Shown here: positions 36,001 through 48,566 of the stretch, piece after piece
Numbering within the stretch: the stretch's first letter is position 1
Layout: each line of letters starts with the position of its first letter
Origin: Odontesthes bonariensis
Taxonomy: Eukaryota; Chordata; Actinopteri; Atheriniformes; Atherinopsidae
Direction of reading: 5' to 3'
Assembly (NCBI RefSeq): GCF_027942865.1
Contig: NC_134529.1
Coordinates: 27,030,760-27,094,759 of the forward strand
DNA length: 64,000 nucleotides
Position numbers and translations under genes: made by a program
The notes under the pieces: generated by a model
Databases searched by the model: none
The model's input: only the letters and a program-made list of their open reading frames with translations
What the model was told of the DNA's origin: nothing

Positions 36001-39000
36001 TCATGCTCGTGAAAAGGTTTTTTAAATAAATGCCGACTGCCCTACACGTGTTGCAATGTTTTACATCTCAAGCTGTTTTGGCTTTGAGCCCACCAATTCT
36101 ACCCTCTCCAAATAAAAAAAAAATAAAAAAAGATTACAAGCAACTGTCATATTAGCAAATAACCTTTTTTACAATGAAAAGTGAAAAAACTAGGGCTAGG
36201 TGAGTTAACTCGTTATTATCGCGTTAACTCGTTAATTAATTAACCCGATAAATATTTTATCGAGCATTAACGCAGGTTTTATTATTGTAAAAGTCTGTTG
36301 AATGCATCCCATTCACACAGTTACAGCAAACACCACGAAGCATGGAGTATTAAAATAAAAATAAACTAGCAGGTAACATCACCGCTACAGGTGCTCCTCG
36401 GTCTCTGTGTGAAGCTCACGGAGCTAACCGGCGCTACTTCCTGTTTTACTTGTTTCAACATAAAAGCACGTATTTCAAAATAAACTTTAAAAAAAATCCT
36501 GCATTTACAGCCAAGGCTTCTACATAAAAACTACAGAAAGATGCTGATGTTAAAAGTGTGTTTGCACAACAAATGTTATGGCACTTTCATTCATATGGCA
36601 GCACATTTAAAATAAAACTAAATGCTAAAAGCTATACACTACTTTTGAATTCATTTTTGGATTTAGCGTACAAATGCGATTAATCGTCATTAATCAGGGA
36701 AATCATGTGATTAATTAGATTAAACATTTTAATCGTTGCCCAGCCCTAGAAAAAACTTGAATGGCAGTTTGTGAGGTTCCATCTTGATAAACATAGATAA
36801 CCAGAACAGATTTTTAAGCAGTTACTTTGAGCTTCAGTACTAAACAGAAACATACTGCATGTTTCCACGAATAATTGCATTGCGTGGACTATTTGGCAAT
36901 TGTGATAGGTGACTTGGACAAAGGTTTAGTGATCTTTAAACATGTGAAAAAATTCCTTTGTGCTTTGGCTAACTGACCTGCATGAGAGCAGGGTGCTCAG
37001 GCCAGTCCTCTAGCCTCTGCTTCACGGCTTTATGCAGCTGCTCCAGAACGGGGAGACAGAGGCAGGCCTCGCTCATGTTGGGATGCTGATAGAAGTCATA
37101 TGGTCCTTCTGAGGTGACAGCCAGATCATCAAGACCCCCTGTGCCTTGCACCGTGTTCTGGAGGAGCATGGACAGCACCAGCCCACTGCCTGTCAGCCTC
37201 TTGTCCAACTCTGAATCTAAGGAACAAACGCAGGTTCATGAATCCACTTATATCGTCTTTGCCACAAGAAACTAAATGGTTTACCACGAGTGGCAGCAGT
37301 TAAGAGTTACTAACCAATCAGATGATAGAAACGTGACATCATAGGGGATACGATCTGATAGGAGGAGACCAGCGCTTTGATATGTTCTTTACTATGATTG
37401 GCTGGTGCTGTGCTCTGGTACCACAGTGATTGGGCGTGTCCCTGACACATGCGCTGATGCACTTGGACAACTATGCTGATAGCAGCCAAAGACAGAGACC
37501 CCATTTCTGCAGTCCCCTGCTGGTTTTTGTCTTCATCTTGCTCCAGCTCGGTGTCTGCTGGCCCTTCCAAACTTGTCTGGGACATTAGGTCTGCAAAGTC
37601 CTGGAGGAAGTAAAAGCACACAGTAGATATGAGGACATGCATTCTATCCAAAGTGGATTCTTATGAAATTGGCGACCTTATCTCTCAAGGCAGCATCAGT
37701 AAAGGTGGGGTAGGGGTTCTTTTTCTGGAGCATTTTTTTTTACATATTGCTTGAAATACTCTTCACACCCCCATTGCAACCAATTAATTAAAAGTTTTTA
37801 CACAAAAATGAAAAGTTTTAGTGGCCTCTAGAACGTACAATCTAGGAAAAACACTATTCAATCATACTGAACGGACCGTTAACAATGATTGGATTCTGAT
37901 GCGTCTATAAAACTGCAATCTGCTCCTCCCTCCCCCTCCTTCCCCCTGTGCACGTACCCTGCTCCGTGAACGAATTACGCGCCCAGGAGCTTGGCAGGAA
38001 GCTAAACTAGAGCCAGCTTGGATAGCACCTAGCATTATTAAATGTATAGTTAGCATATACTAAATACTAAATACGGCAACGATCGATGCTTGCTGTCAGA
38101 ACAGCGCTCGTGCACCTTCGTGCTCGTGCGCGTTCATGTACTCTAGAGGCGTGCCTTCGGGGGGAAAGTGAAGAAAAGGGTTGGGACTTTTTACCTGTGT
38201 ATTTTCATGTTCTGGGAATAAGCCCAGCACTAAAAACAACACATGGCATGAATGAAGTTGGTCATTCGACTTCATTCATGTAATGGCTGACTCAATGGCT
38301 GAGCTCAACCTGATTGCGCTGCGTTTTACTTGCTGAAGAAAAAAAAGATGGAAAAGCCCACAAACAACAAGGAAGCTATAGAAAAAACCTGGAAAAGTAT
38401 CTGAAAGGAGGAAACATTTACTGACAAGGCAAGTATTAAACTTTACATTTTAAAGGCTCTCAGAGGGTAATTATATCATTGATGGTTGTAGTAAACAGCC
38501 AACTGGGGGCAGCTTGCCCTATAAAAGCACGGTGTGTATACCTTGTTGAACTGAGGGAACTGCGTTCTGAAGTCCCTCTCTTCCTGCTCATCCTCGGTCA
38601 GTCCTGAGCCGTGCAATCGGTTGCGGTACAGACTGGTGTCTATTTGCTCTTGCTCCGTCTTCCGTCTCTCCTGTTCGTCCCACTCGTTCGCCACAGCCTG
38701 AGCAGGATTGCAATAGAGACAGTATGTATTTTCATGTTTTAAAGACTCGTAAATGTAAACTATTAATACTGCACATCATTGCATACAGAGGAGATGGACA
38801 CTGATCAAAGCTCTGACCTGACAGATGTGTCGGAATAGGTTGTATGCCTCTTGGCCGAACTCTCCCGTGGACAGAGTGTGGCAGTGTACATACAGCAGAG
38901 CATTCAGTAACAGAGTGGAGGACTGTGGGATCACATGATCGGGATCTTGCTTGGGAAGAAGCTTCACCAGGCTGCTCAGTACACCCATGCAATCCCTGGA

Positions 39001-42000
39001 GCACAGAAAATCTGCCCGAGCCAGATAGGACGGCAGGCTGGGGGACAGAGAGGGGAAAGCCAGGAGGCAGGACACCAACTTGGGCAGACCCGGTACCGGA
39101 GTGAGAGAGGTGGCCACCTGAGAGGCCACCAGCCTCATGCCATGCCGGAGCTGGAGGATGCCGGTCCTAACTGGGTTGACCACATCGGGGTAAAGCGAGT
39201 AATCCTCCAGCAGTTTCTGGCAGAAGCGCTGCTGGGAGTTCTGCCACACAGCCTCCTCCTTCAGGAGGGCATGTACTGCTGACCTGGATTTTACAGAGGA
39301 GGAGCCCTGCAAGGCCTTCAGCAGCTGGGACAGCAGGCCCTCAACGGTGGACACCTGGCCAATACTGCAGAGATAATGCTGGAGTTCCTGGAAGAGTCGG
39401 CCATACTGAGGCTCATCGGGGCGATAGGCCTGCTTCCTGGAGAGCTCAGCTATTTGTTCCTTCACCTGCTTCATGCGGACCCATAGATACCTACAAGTAG
39501 AAGAAAGGCACCACGGTTGGGAAGTCAGATCATTAGGTTGGTCAATCAGTACTGTAGGTCTGGTCTTTGGAGCTTAAGATAGCACTGCATTAAAGGGATA
39601 GTTCGCCTCTTTTGACAAGAAGCTGTATGACATCCCATATCAGCAACATCATTTATGAACATTTTCTTACCCCCTGCTGCGTCCTGTGAGCCGAGTTCCA
39701 GCCTAGTTTTGGCGTCGATGAAGGTAGTCCGGCTAGTTGGCTGGGGTCCAGAAAATAAAGCGTCTTGCTTCTCAAAACAATATGCGTTCAAAAGAGTAAT
39801 ACATTTGCGTCACAAAATCGTTCAGCAAAAAAAGTCAGACCTCACAATCGCTTGGCGCTATTTCTCTCTACCTTCATATCAATGCGTACAGCCACCTGCC
39901 GATAGCCGCACCTGTTACAGTGTTTGCAGCTCGGGAACAGGGGACTGCTCGGTCTGCACTTCGGTCTGCACGGTCTACACAGCCCGCAGTGATACAAAGG
40001 TAGAGAGAAATAGCGCCAAGCGATTGTGAGGTCTGACTTTTTTTGCTGAACGATTTTGTGACGCAAATGTATTACTCTTTTGAACGCATATTGTTTTGAG
40101 AAGCAAGACACTTTATTTTCTAAGCCCCAGCCAACTAGCCGGACTACCTTCGTCAACGCCAAAACGAGGCTGGAACTCGGCTCACAGGACACAGCAGGGG
40201 GTAAGTCAATGTTCATAAATGATATTGCTAATATGGGATGTCATACAGCTTCATGTCAAAAGAGGCGAACTATCCCTTTAACATTAGGTATGATTCTGTC
40301 ATGGACATCACTGCTTGGCCTCAGAAACACTTCCAGGAAGAATTCTCTGAATACAAATGCAGGCTAACGTTTTATCATGCAAAGAAGAAGCCATGTTGGA
40401 ACATAAGCCAGAAACCCTGCTGTCTTCTCCGAGTCAAAACTCACACAAATAGGCTGAGGCAAATTGGAAAACTATGAAAGATGATTTCTTTTCCAGCGAA
40501 GGCCTTCAGTGTTTCAGGAAGACAGTACTAAACATTTACATTTTTCTACGTTCTACAGAGATAAAACGCTTGTTTCACGTTGCACCATGGGATACAGTTT
40601 TTTTTGTTGACTGGCTCTGACCTGATTCGTGGATGCTGGAAGCCATCGGTGGTGCTACTCTCCTCCATCTCTGCTCCAGTCATCAGCTGAGAGGACAAGC
40701 TCCGTCCTCTCCATTCCTCCTGCAGCAGTTCCAGCTGCAACAGACCAGAGGGAACGTTTCTTTCATTTCCCAAAAAAGAAATAAATATGCATGTGCACCA
40801 TGGTTTTATCAGCTTTCTGACCGCACTATAAAATATGAAAAATCTGAAATGACGTGTGAGGGAAACTGAGTCAGTAAACTTTATATTAATCTGTACAATC
40901 TTTTTAACTCGTCTCTTTTTGTGCCACTCTCTCCTGTTCGCCGTGAGGTCAGCTCTCACATCCTAAACTCTTCTTCTGGTGGTGCGTGTTCCGATGCTTA
41001 TAATTTGGTCTTATCCCCTGATAATGAGGTTGATTTTTCAACAAATCTTTTCAATGATTATCGTCTTTCCATTTTAGATAAAGGCTGTCGTGTTAAAACA
41101 AGGCTGGCTCCTGTTTTAAAGTCATCCCCTTGGGTAAATGACTGCATTCGCTGTCTGAAACACTCTTGTAGGAAAGTTTAGCGCTTATGGCACGTTCATT
41201 TGCTTCGAGGACCTTTTAGTTTCTTTTGACAATATAGTTAGAGATTCGAGAGCTGCATATTTCTGGTGTCAAAGAGCAGAGGTAATTCTACGGTGCTATT
41301 CAACACCTTTAGTGAGGTTGTTGCTCCTCCTGCTGTCCCAATTTTCTCAAATGAGGATTGTGGAAAATGTCTTGCTTCTTTTTTATTGAAAAAGTCAGTA
41401 ATGTGAGAAGAACCATTTCTTCCTCGGCCTCTTCAATGTCTGCTCCCAGCCCAGCTCGGCCTGTCATTTCAGAACCTTTTTTTACCCTTTTTCTGTGAGC
41501 TGGTCAGATTCGTTGGGTCAGTTCCACCTGTTCCATCCTTCTGTTCTTTTGATTTGTTACCTACATCCCTGTTCAAATATCCTGTCTTCAGTCCACTGGT
41601 CCCTGTGTGCCACTATAAGTAACTCTTCCCTGGTGTCTGGTCAAGTCACTGTTTCTTTTAGAATGCTGTCACTTTAAAAAAAAAACAAAAAAAAAAAACA
41701 AGCTTTTTTTAGCAGCTACAGACCCATTTCAAAATGACCATTTAAGATTTTAGAAAAGGTTGTAGCTAAGCAGCTAACAGCTGCATTAAAAAAGTGCAGC
41801 ATTCTCAATCATTTTCAGTCTGCTTTTCACAGGGCTCATTCCTCTGAAACAGCCCTTCTTACAGTCTCCAATGACATCCTGATGCGGAGTGATGCCGCAG
41901 AACGTTCTGTGTTACCGATGTTGGACTTGACCTCGGCCTTTGATACTGTTGACCATCACATCATGCGCGATAGGCTGAAATAGTGAGTCGGTATATCAGG

Positions 42001-45000
42001 ATCTGCTTTGAAATGCTTTTCCTCATATCTGCCTGGACGATCTCTTTCTGTGGCTGCTGCTCAATTCAGGTCCTCTTCCTCATCCCTGACCTGTGGTGTG
42101 CCACAAGGGTCTGTTTTGGGGCCTTTATTGTTTCTTTTATATCTGCTCCCTCTTCGACATATCTTAAATAACTCTAAGGACACCTCATATCACTGCTATG
42201 CAGGTGATATTCAGTTGTATATCTATTTTAAACCCTTTGATGTTTTTCAGGTACAGATCTTGCTCAGGTGCTTAGATTATGTCAGAAGTTGGATGGCTGA
42301 CGACTGAAAAGCTGTCTGTGCCCCCGGTAGATTTTTATCTAAGATAATGGAGACTCTCGGCCCCCTTGCCTCTTTCGTTAAACCCTCAGTTAGGAACCTC
42401 GGGGGAACTCTTGACTCAGCGTTGACTTTGGATTATTGCCAAGCTAAGTTCCATTGTGTCACGCTCCGAGATGGATCATACATGCTTTTATTTCATCACA
42501 TCCAGATTATTGTAATTCTGTATTCACTTGTATGAGTAAAAAAAAATAAAAATAAAAAAAAAAATCACTGGAATGTCTTCAGGTTGTACAGAACGGTGCT
42601 GTGAGGCCTCTGACAGCATTTTCCCAGCATTCTCATGTCCCTCCGTTGCTAACTCAGCTGCACTGGCTCCCCGTCCACTAGAGTACATTTAAATATTTTG
42701 CTTGTGCAGCGCGAGGTTGAAAACTAAAGGTGACAAATCCTTTGCAACAGCGACTCCCACTCTCTGGAACTCCTTTCCTCTGAACCCGAGATCTGTGCAT
42801 CTCTTTTAAAAAGCAGCTGAAAACCCATCTTTTTAAACTTGCTTTTGATTTGATTATTATGGTTTACAGTGTTCATTTTGTGAGTAGCTACTAAATGATT
42901 CATCAGAGAATGTTTTGCCAAACAACTGACCTCCTGCTGAGCATACTTGAGTTTGTAGGCCCTCTTCACAGCTGGGTCGAAGATGGTTTGTGGTATCCAC
43001 ACTTTGATCTGCAGTAGGCCCATGTTGACCCAGAACGTTCCAGCGCGAGCCAGGGAGTTGGAGCCTTGGACTTTGCTCTGAACGTATTGCTGCAGGCAGG
43101 TGGTGCAGGCCCTTATCAGGCCATCAGGGAGTAGGTTTGGAGGTAATAAGTCTCTGAAGATTGTCTGGATCTCCTGGGCAGCAATGAGTGGGTCGGCATC
43201 CTCCACAAGGCTCTCACAGCTCTCCATGTAGCCCTCTTGCAGGTTGGGAGGAAGCAGGTCCGCCATACTCTGAAGCTGCAGACGCAGGACCGCACCCTGA
43301 AGCCTGAGGTCTGTACCCCTGAGGACACATGAGCTATTAAAAAAACAGAATGGATAATGAAAAGCATGGAAATGCAGAACATTCAATCTGTTGCTGTACT
43401 TGAATTCAGCCAGTGCAGGGATGGCCATATTGTTCCACAACACAGCAGAGAGATCTTGCAGCTGCTGGATCCTCTCCTTCCACTCCCCAAGGCAAACATG
43501 GGAACGGGAGAGAAGGGCCGCTCCTGATGGGTCCCATCGACCACCAGTCACACTGTTGCTCAGCACTACCAGTATGCAGTGAGACCACAGCGCTTTACTC
43601 AGTAAGGCTGGACCCTGAAAACCACATTACTCTCCCATTAAGATTTATCAAGAAAGCAGAATATTAATATGTTTGCTGGTCGACGGAGTTGGATAAATCA
43701 ACAAAAAGTACCGTGTTATCTGCTCCAGGCTGAAGCTTTGGACCTGGCTGGGTCTCTGGAATAAGAGGGTTCCATTTCAGCCAGCGGTCAGGGTCTGAGG
43801 TCACGCTGCAGCTCCAAAGGGCAGCCAGAGCTTCGGACAGTAGCTCACTCCACACTAACGGCAACTCCTCAGCCACCTGGAGAGGAACCCAAAGCAACAC
43901 TGTGATTGGCTGGAAAAATAGTTGAAAAATTATTTATTTTGCTTTCTTTCAGTCATTCTAATCCGTGTGCTGCATTTATATATTTAATACCTTGGACTTC
44001 TCAGTCAAGCATAATATCTAAACTTCTGATCACATTCCTGCTGTCAAAAGTTGCAGGAAGACATTTCAGAGACCCAGCCGATGTTTCCTGAGCCTCTCGA
44101 CTGAACCATACAGATGTGATTGAAAATTAGGGCAATAATGTAAAATCTATATTCTGGAAATTGTATTCTGTTTTGGACAATAATAAACACCCTCTCCACA
44201 GCATCCCGCCAGGACAGAGGAGCAGCTGCAGTGAGAGGCTGCAGGACTGAGAGGTTCAGGAGGTCCTTTGTCCCCACAGCCAAAAGCTTTTTAACAGTGA
44301 CTGCTGAGTTCTTCTCAAATTGATTGATTGATTGATTTTTTTTTATTTATTATTTTTTAATTAATTGATTTATTTTGTCATTTATTATCATTATTATTCT
44401 TAGTTAGTAGTAGTAGTATTTTTAGTAGAATTGGTATTATTGTTGTTTTTAATATACAATCATTGTAAATATTAATAATTTTTTGAACTACTTGACTAAT
44501 TTGAATTTCCCCCATTGGGGGATGAATAAAGTATTTTTCTATTCTATTCTAAAATTCTAATTATTTAAATAAGATCATTGATTCCATTAAAAGTTCAAAA
44601 AGTATCTGGCCAATTGACATATTCATTTTGAAATATAAAATGCTAGATTCAATAAGAGCCCTGCTTCACTCAAAAGTCTGCGGTGAAGTGTGACCTGCAG
44701 GTTTCAGATTCCACTGATGTTCTCTGAGTAACCCTGCAGGTGATTTCAGAGGAGTGCAGAGAATCCTTCTACCATATGCTTCATGATGCCAAGGATCAGG
44801 AGGAAATCCAGCCCTCAGCCCACTAACCGTGTCACTGCTGAGCAGGAACCACAGAGACCGGAGCTGTCCAACATTCATCGGTGTGGACTGAAGGCAGTAA
44901 CGGAGATGTCTGGAGAGTTCCCGGCGTAAGCTATCCTCAGCTTCCTGGTCACTGAGGATCACACAAAAAGTGTTCTATGATCCAACATCATTGAGATTGG

Positions 45001-48000
45001 ACCTTTTTTTTGTTTAATCTTTGGGAAAAAGCAGAATCTTACCCAGGAGAAAGAGAAAGATGCAAAAGGTCTGTGCTGAGTCGCAGCTGGTTGAGTACAG
45101 CGAGCTCCTCCATCAGAGGCCAGAGCTGAGCCCTGCAGCTGAGCTGAAGCAGCTCCTCTCTGGCCATGCAGACTCTTCCAGCTGCTTCTTCCCCCTCAGG
45201 GATGGAACGGTTTTCCAAGAGCCCTTTGGAGGTCATGTGAATGTGCTGCCGTTCCACACTCGACACCAACTTCTCCAACACGCCTTATAGGAAGATACAG
45301 CATGCATTTATACAGGTTTGATCACACTAGGAATGTCTTAGAGTAGAAAGAAGTTAAGTGATGCGATTCCCTCCGGACTGCAGGGTTCACTGGAAGTCAC
45401 AGTAGAAGATTTCTTGAGTTATGGCTACTGAATGTTTCAGCAAGACATTCCTTAAAAGAGTTCAACAAATATTATGATCACAGGAATGGCAAAGTTGGGC
45501 CTATGATACCCCGCTTTAAAAAAGATCATTCAGAATGTTACTCAGAGATAAAAGAAATGAGCAAAACAACCAACCAGCACCTGTAAGTAAGGATGTTATT
45601 TTGGCAGCCACAGCATACACAGTGGGGCATGACTTGCTAACCCTACATTATAAATTAAATCTGAAGTAAATGCCCATCCAAAAAAAAAAAAAAAAAGTAA
45701 CACACTAATATCCCCGGACCAGCGGAAGATAATGGATGGATGGACACTAATATTTTGTTGGACCCCCTTACATCTGATGACGGCATGCGTTCGCTGTGGC
45801 ATCGTTGCGATGAGCTTCTACAATGTAACATAATTTATTTCTGTCCAGAGTTGCATTCATTTTCCACCAAGATCTTGTTCTTCCAGCACTTCTTCCATTG
45901 CACCAGAGTCCAATCTTTACGCTCCCCAGCGAACTGAAGCCACCCCCCCCCGATTAGCCTCACAGTGGTTTTCTTAAGGCTACATGGCTGTTTAGTCCCA
46001 ATCCCTTGAATTCCTTTCACATCGTGCGTGTGGAAATGCTCTCACTTTCACCATTAAACATAGCTGTGAGTTCTACGGTTGTTTTTTTTACGATTCGATT
46101 TCACCAAAATGTGTAAGTGCCGGCCACATTTCTTCCTCTAAGATGATGTTCCCCACTATCCTTCCGGTTTTCAGTTTCAGAGTTTCAGTGATCTTCTTGA
46201 CCCTTCTGAAACAGATTAACACGTTTTCTACGACCACAGAATGTGTCTTCGACATGGTTGCTTAACAAATGAGAAGCTACTCACTTCATCAGTCCGGGTT
46301 GAATAACATACCCATCCATGTAGTAATCATCCAACGGGAGGCTCTTACCCGTTTGCTTAGTTAAATCCAAGTGGCAACTATTTTTTTTTTTTTTTTTTGG
46401 ACAGGCAGAGTACATATGCTGTCACAAACATCTTTGATTCACATCTGACATAACCAATAAAATAAAGAGGTAGACTGCAATAAAACAACAGTTAGATAAT
46501 GCAGGTGTGACACAAAGCACGGATGTTGCCCCCCTGCTGCCTCTCTCATTGTCTTTTCTCTTGCCTCTCCTACAAGCATCTCTAGTTGGAGGAACTAAGG
46601 CTACGGCTACACGAAAACGTTTTTCACTGTAACCGATACTTTTGCTTATCGTTTGGCTGTCGCGGCCACACGGAGCCGGCGTTCCCATTACCCCAAAACG
46701 ATAGTTTTGGAGAACGGGTTCAAGAGTGGGAAGATCTGAGAACGGCCTCGTTTCGTTTCCATTGTTACAGCCAAAACGGATTCGTTTACATCTGCGTCAC
46801 AGCCACATGGCCAACGCCAGTGACGTATACACATACGTCAGTGACCAGAACAAAAAGCGGCTTCCATTCAAAATCCGGAAGAAGAAGACAACACAACAAG
46901 GACAGACAGCGATCATCATGGACCCCACAACATTGATAGCAGCACTGCTGCAGACACTGCTAACTACAGCAGCGTTGTTGAAGGAACAACATAAGCTTCG
47001 CGCTGGTAGAAGTAGGGGTGTACACACATGTGCATTGCTTCTTCTATTGTTCTGGTGTAACCGGTGGGGGTGGCTTACAGCGCACCTAGAGGTGTTTTGT
47101 GTGTACTGCATCGTTTTCAGCAAGCGTCGCGTTTCCATGTGGACACAGAAGCTTTCCTGTGTGGTCGCAATCATTTTCGTACCCGTTTTCAAAAAAAACC
47201 TTGTTTCGTTTTCGTGTAGCCGTAGCCTAAGATGCAGGAAAGACATTAAGAAGAGGAATTAAGGAATTAAGGGGAGGGTCACAGGGAAGAGAACTCACCA
47301 GATTTCTGTGGATCCAGCTGATTGTTTGCCAATACCACGAGACCCCATGCTTCTAAGAGACTTTCTTTAATGTCAAGCTCAAGTCCAGCCCCCTGAAGTT
47401 GGACAAGTTCCTGCCTCCAAGGACCCAGTGAGCTGTCCAGAATCAGATTGCTCACATCCAGAGCTTTACTCAGGAGCCTGAGCTGGGAAGCACATTCAGC
47501 CACAGATGCCAGCTGGTGAGGAGAGGGAACATGGTTTAAGCTCAGATATGTTGTGTGATGCTTTGGTTTTTTTCTTCCCCTAAACTGGCTTCTCTTCCTT
47601 TGTTTGAACAACAAAAACAAGGTGATGATAATGAATCAACATTTTCAGAGACGAGGTGAGCCGAACATGCAGATTGTCTCCACACCTTGAAAGGCAGCGC
47701 TTTCCCCAGGGTTTTCTGGATGCCCTTTAGAGCAGTGGTCACAGACACTGGCGTCGACACAACAGTCTGAATGGCTGCTGAGACTGCCTGCAACTCCTGG
47801 TGACCTCTGGAATAAAAAGCAGTGACAACACGGATCAGCAAACATACAAGAGAAATATATTAACTGCAAAGATAAGAGGAGCAGCCACCACTAGTGGCAT
47901 ATATAGATGTATAACACACGAAAGAAAATGATAACAAAAAAGTATTTACTCAAATGTGGTGCTGGAGTCTCCCAGCAGCAGCTGAGGAAGGCGGAGAATG

Positions 48001-48527
48001 AGGTGTTTCTGCACCCACTGCCAGTGCAGAGACAGCACAGAGATCCCCTGAGAGTCGGCTGGTAACATGCTGCACACCTTCCAGAAACGGTCAAGCCACT
48101 GCAGCAGCTGCCGGATCTAATCAGCCAAAGACATGAAAAGCACACAACCTTCTCAGCGAGGGAACCCTCTCCTGTACAATCCTCTCTGGGCTGCATAGAT
48201 CATGACTTTGAGCTAATGTGAAGAATCACGGTAGGGTTTGTACTATTTCTGCTGTACCTGCAACAATTCATTTCTACTTATTGTTTATTTCTCATTTAAA
48301 AGAAACAAGCAGAGCTGTTAATGATAAGAACAGAGTAGGAGCAGAAGTAGTAGTAACAATAACAAAAAACCTATTCATATTGTAGATTTGTATATAGCTA
48401 ATGTTTATTCACTTTTTTTTAATTTTATTCTATTCTATCTGCTTGTTTTTACTTTAATTGTTTACATATCTTTATACTGTATGCTGCTGCAACAAAATAA
48501 TTTCCCAAATTGGGATGAATAAAGTAC

Positions 48528-48566
<39 letters not shown>

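Larger units (their letters stand above)
28264..38697 (-). other. mdn1: mdn1 exons 34-52: linker region, second half
   Basis: Exons 38542-38697, 37315-37600, 36978-37216, 35849-35944, 35563-35657, 35316-35425, 34823-34975, 34201-34310, 34013-34086, 33726-33909, 33485-33587, 32446-32592, 32240-32366, 31761-31866, 31507-31622, 30372-30779, 30062-30288, 29838-29975, 28264-28454. The linker (stem, middle and top in yeast Rea1 structures) is helical and transmits force from the ring. Recognisable stretches include VANEWDEQERRKTEQEQIDT, LLKKKPLPQLAEDLDYF and KQKTEVKHILQQKQRALSDL. No catalytic motif. All junctions keep frame. Introns contain hAT-like elements and the second copy of the 12.1-kb MITE. 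Confidence 0.92.

Noticed and set aside
39655-40367. Facing open frames of about 80-124 residues on both strands
   Set aside because: Mirror images produced by the arms of the fold-back element.
40921-42535. Reverse-transcriptase frames as a nested gene in mdn1
   Set aside because: Broken frames, YAGD in place of YADD, and LINE order of motifs: dead retrotransposon.
46726-47262. A 178-residue plus-strand frame as a gene
   Set aside because: It lies between Harbinger-like inverted ends and crosses the right one; at most a worn transposase start.
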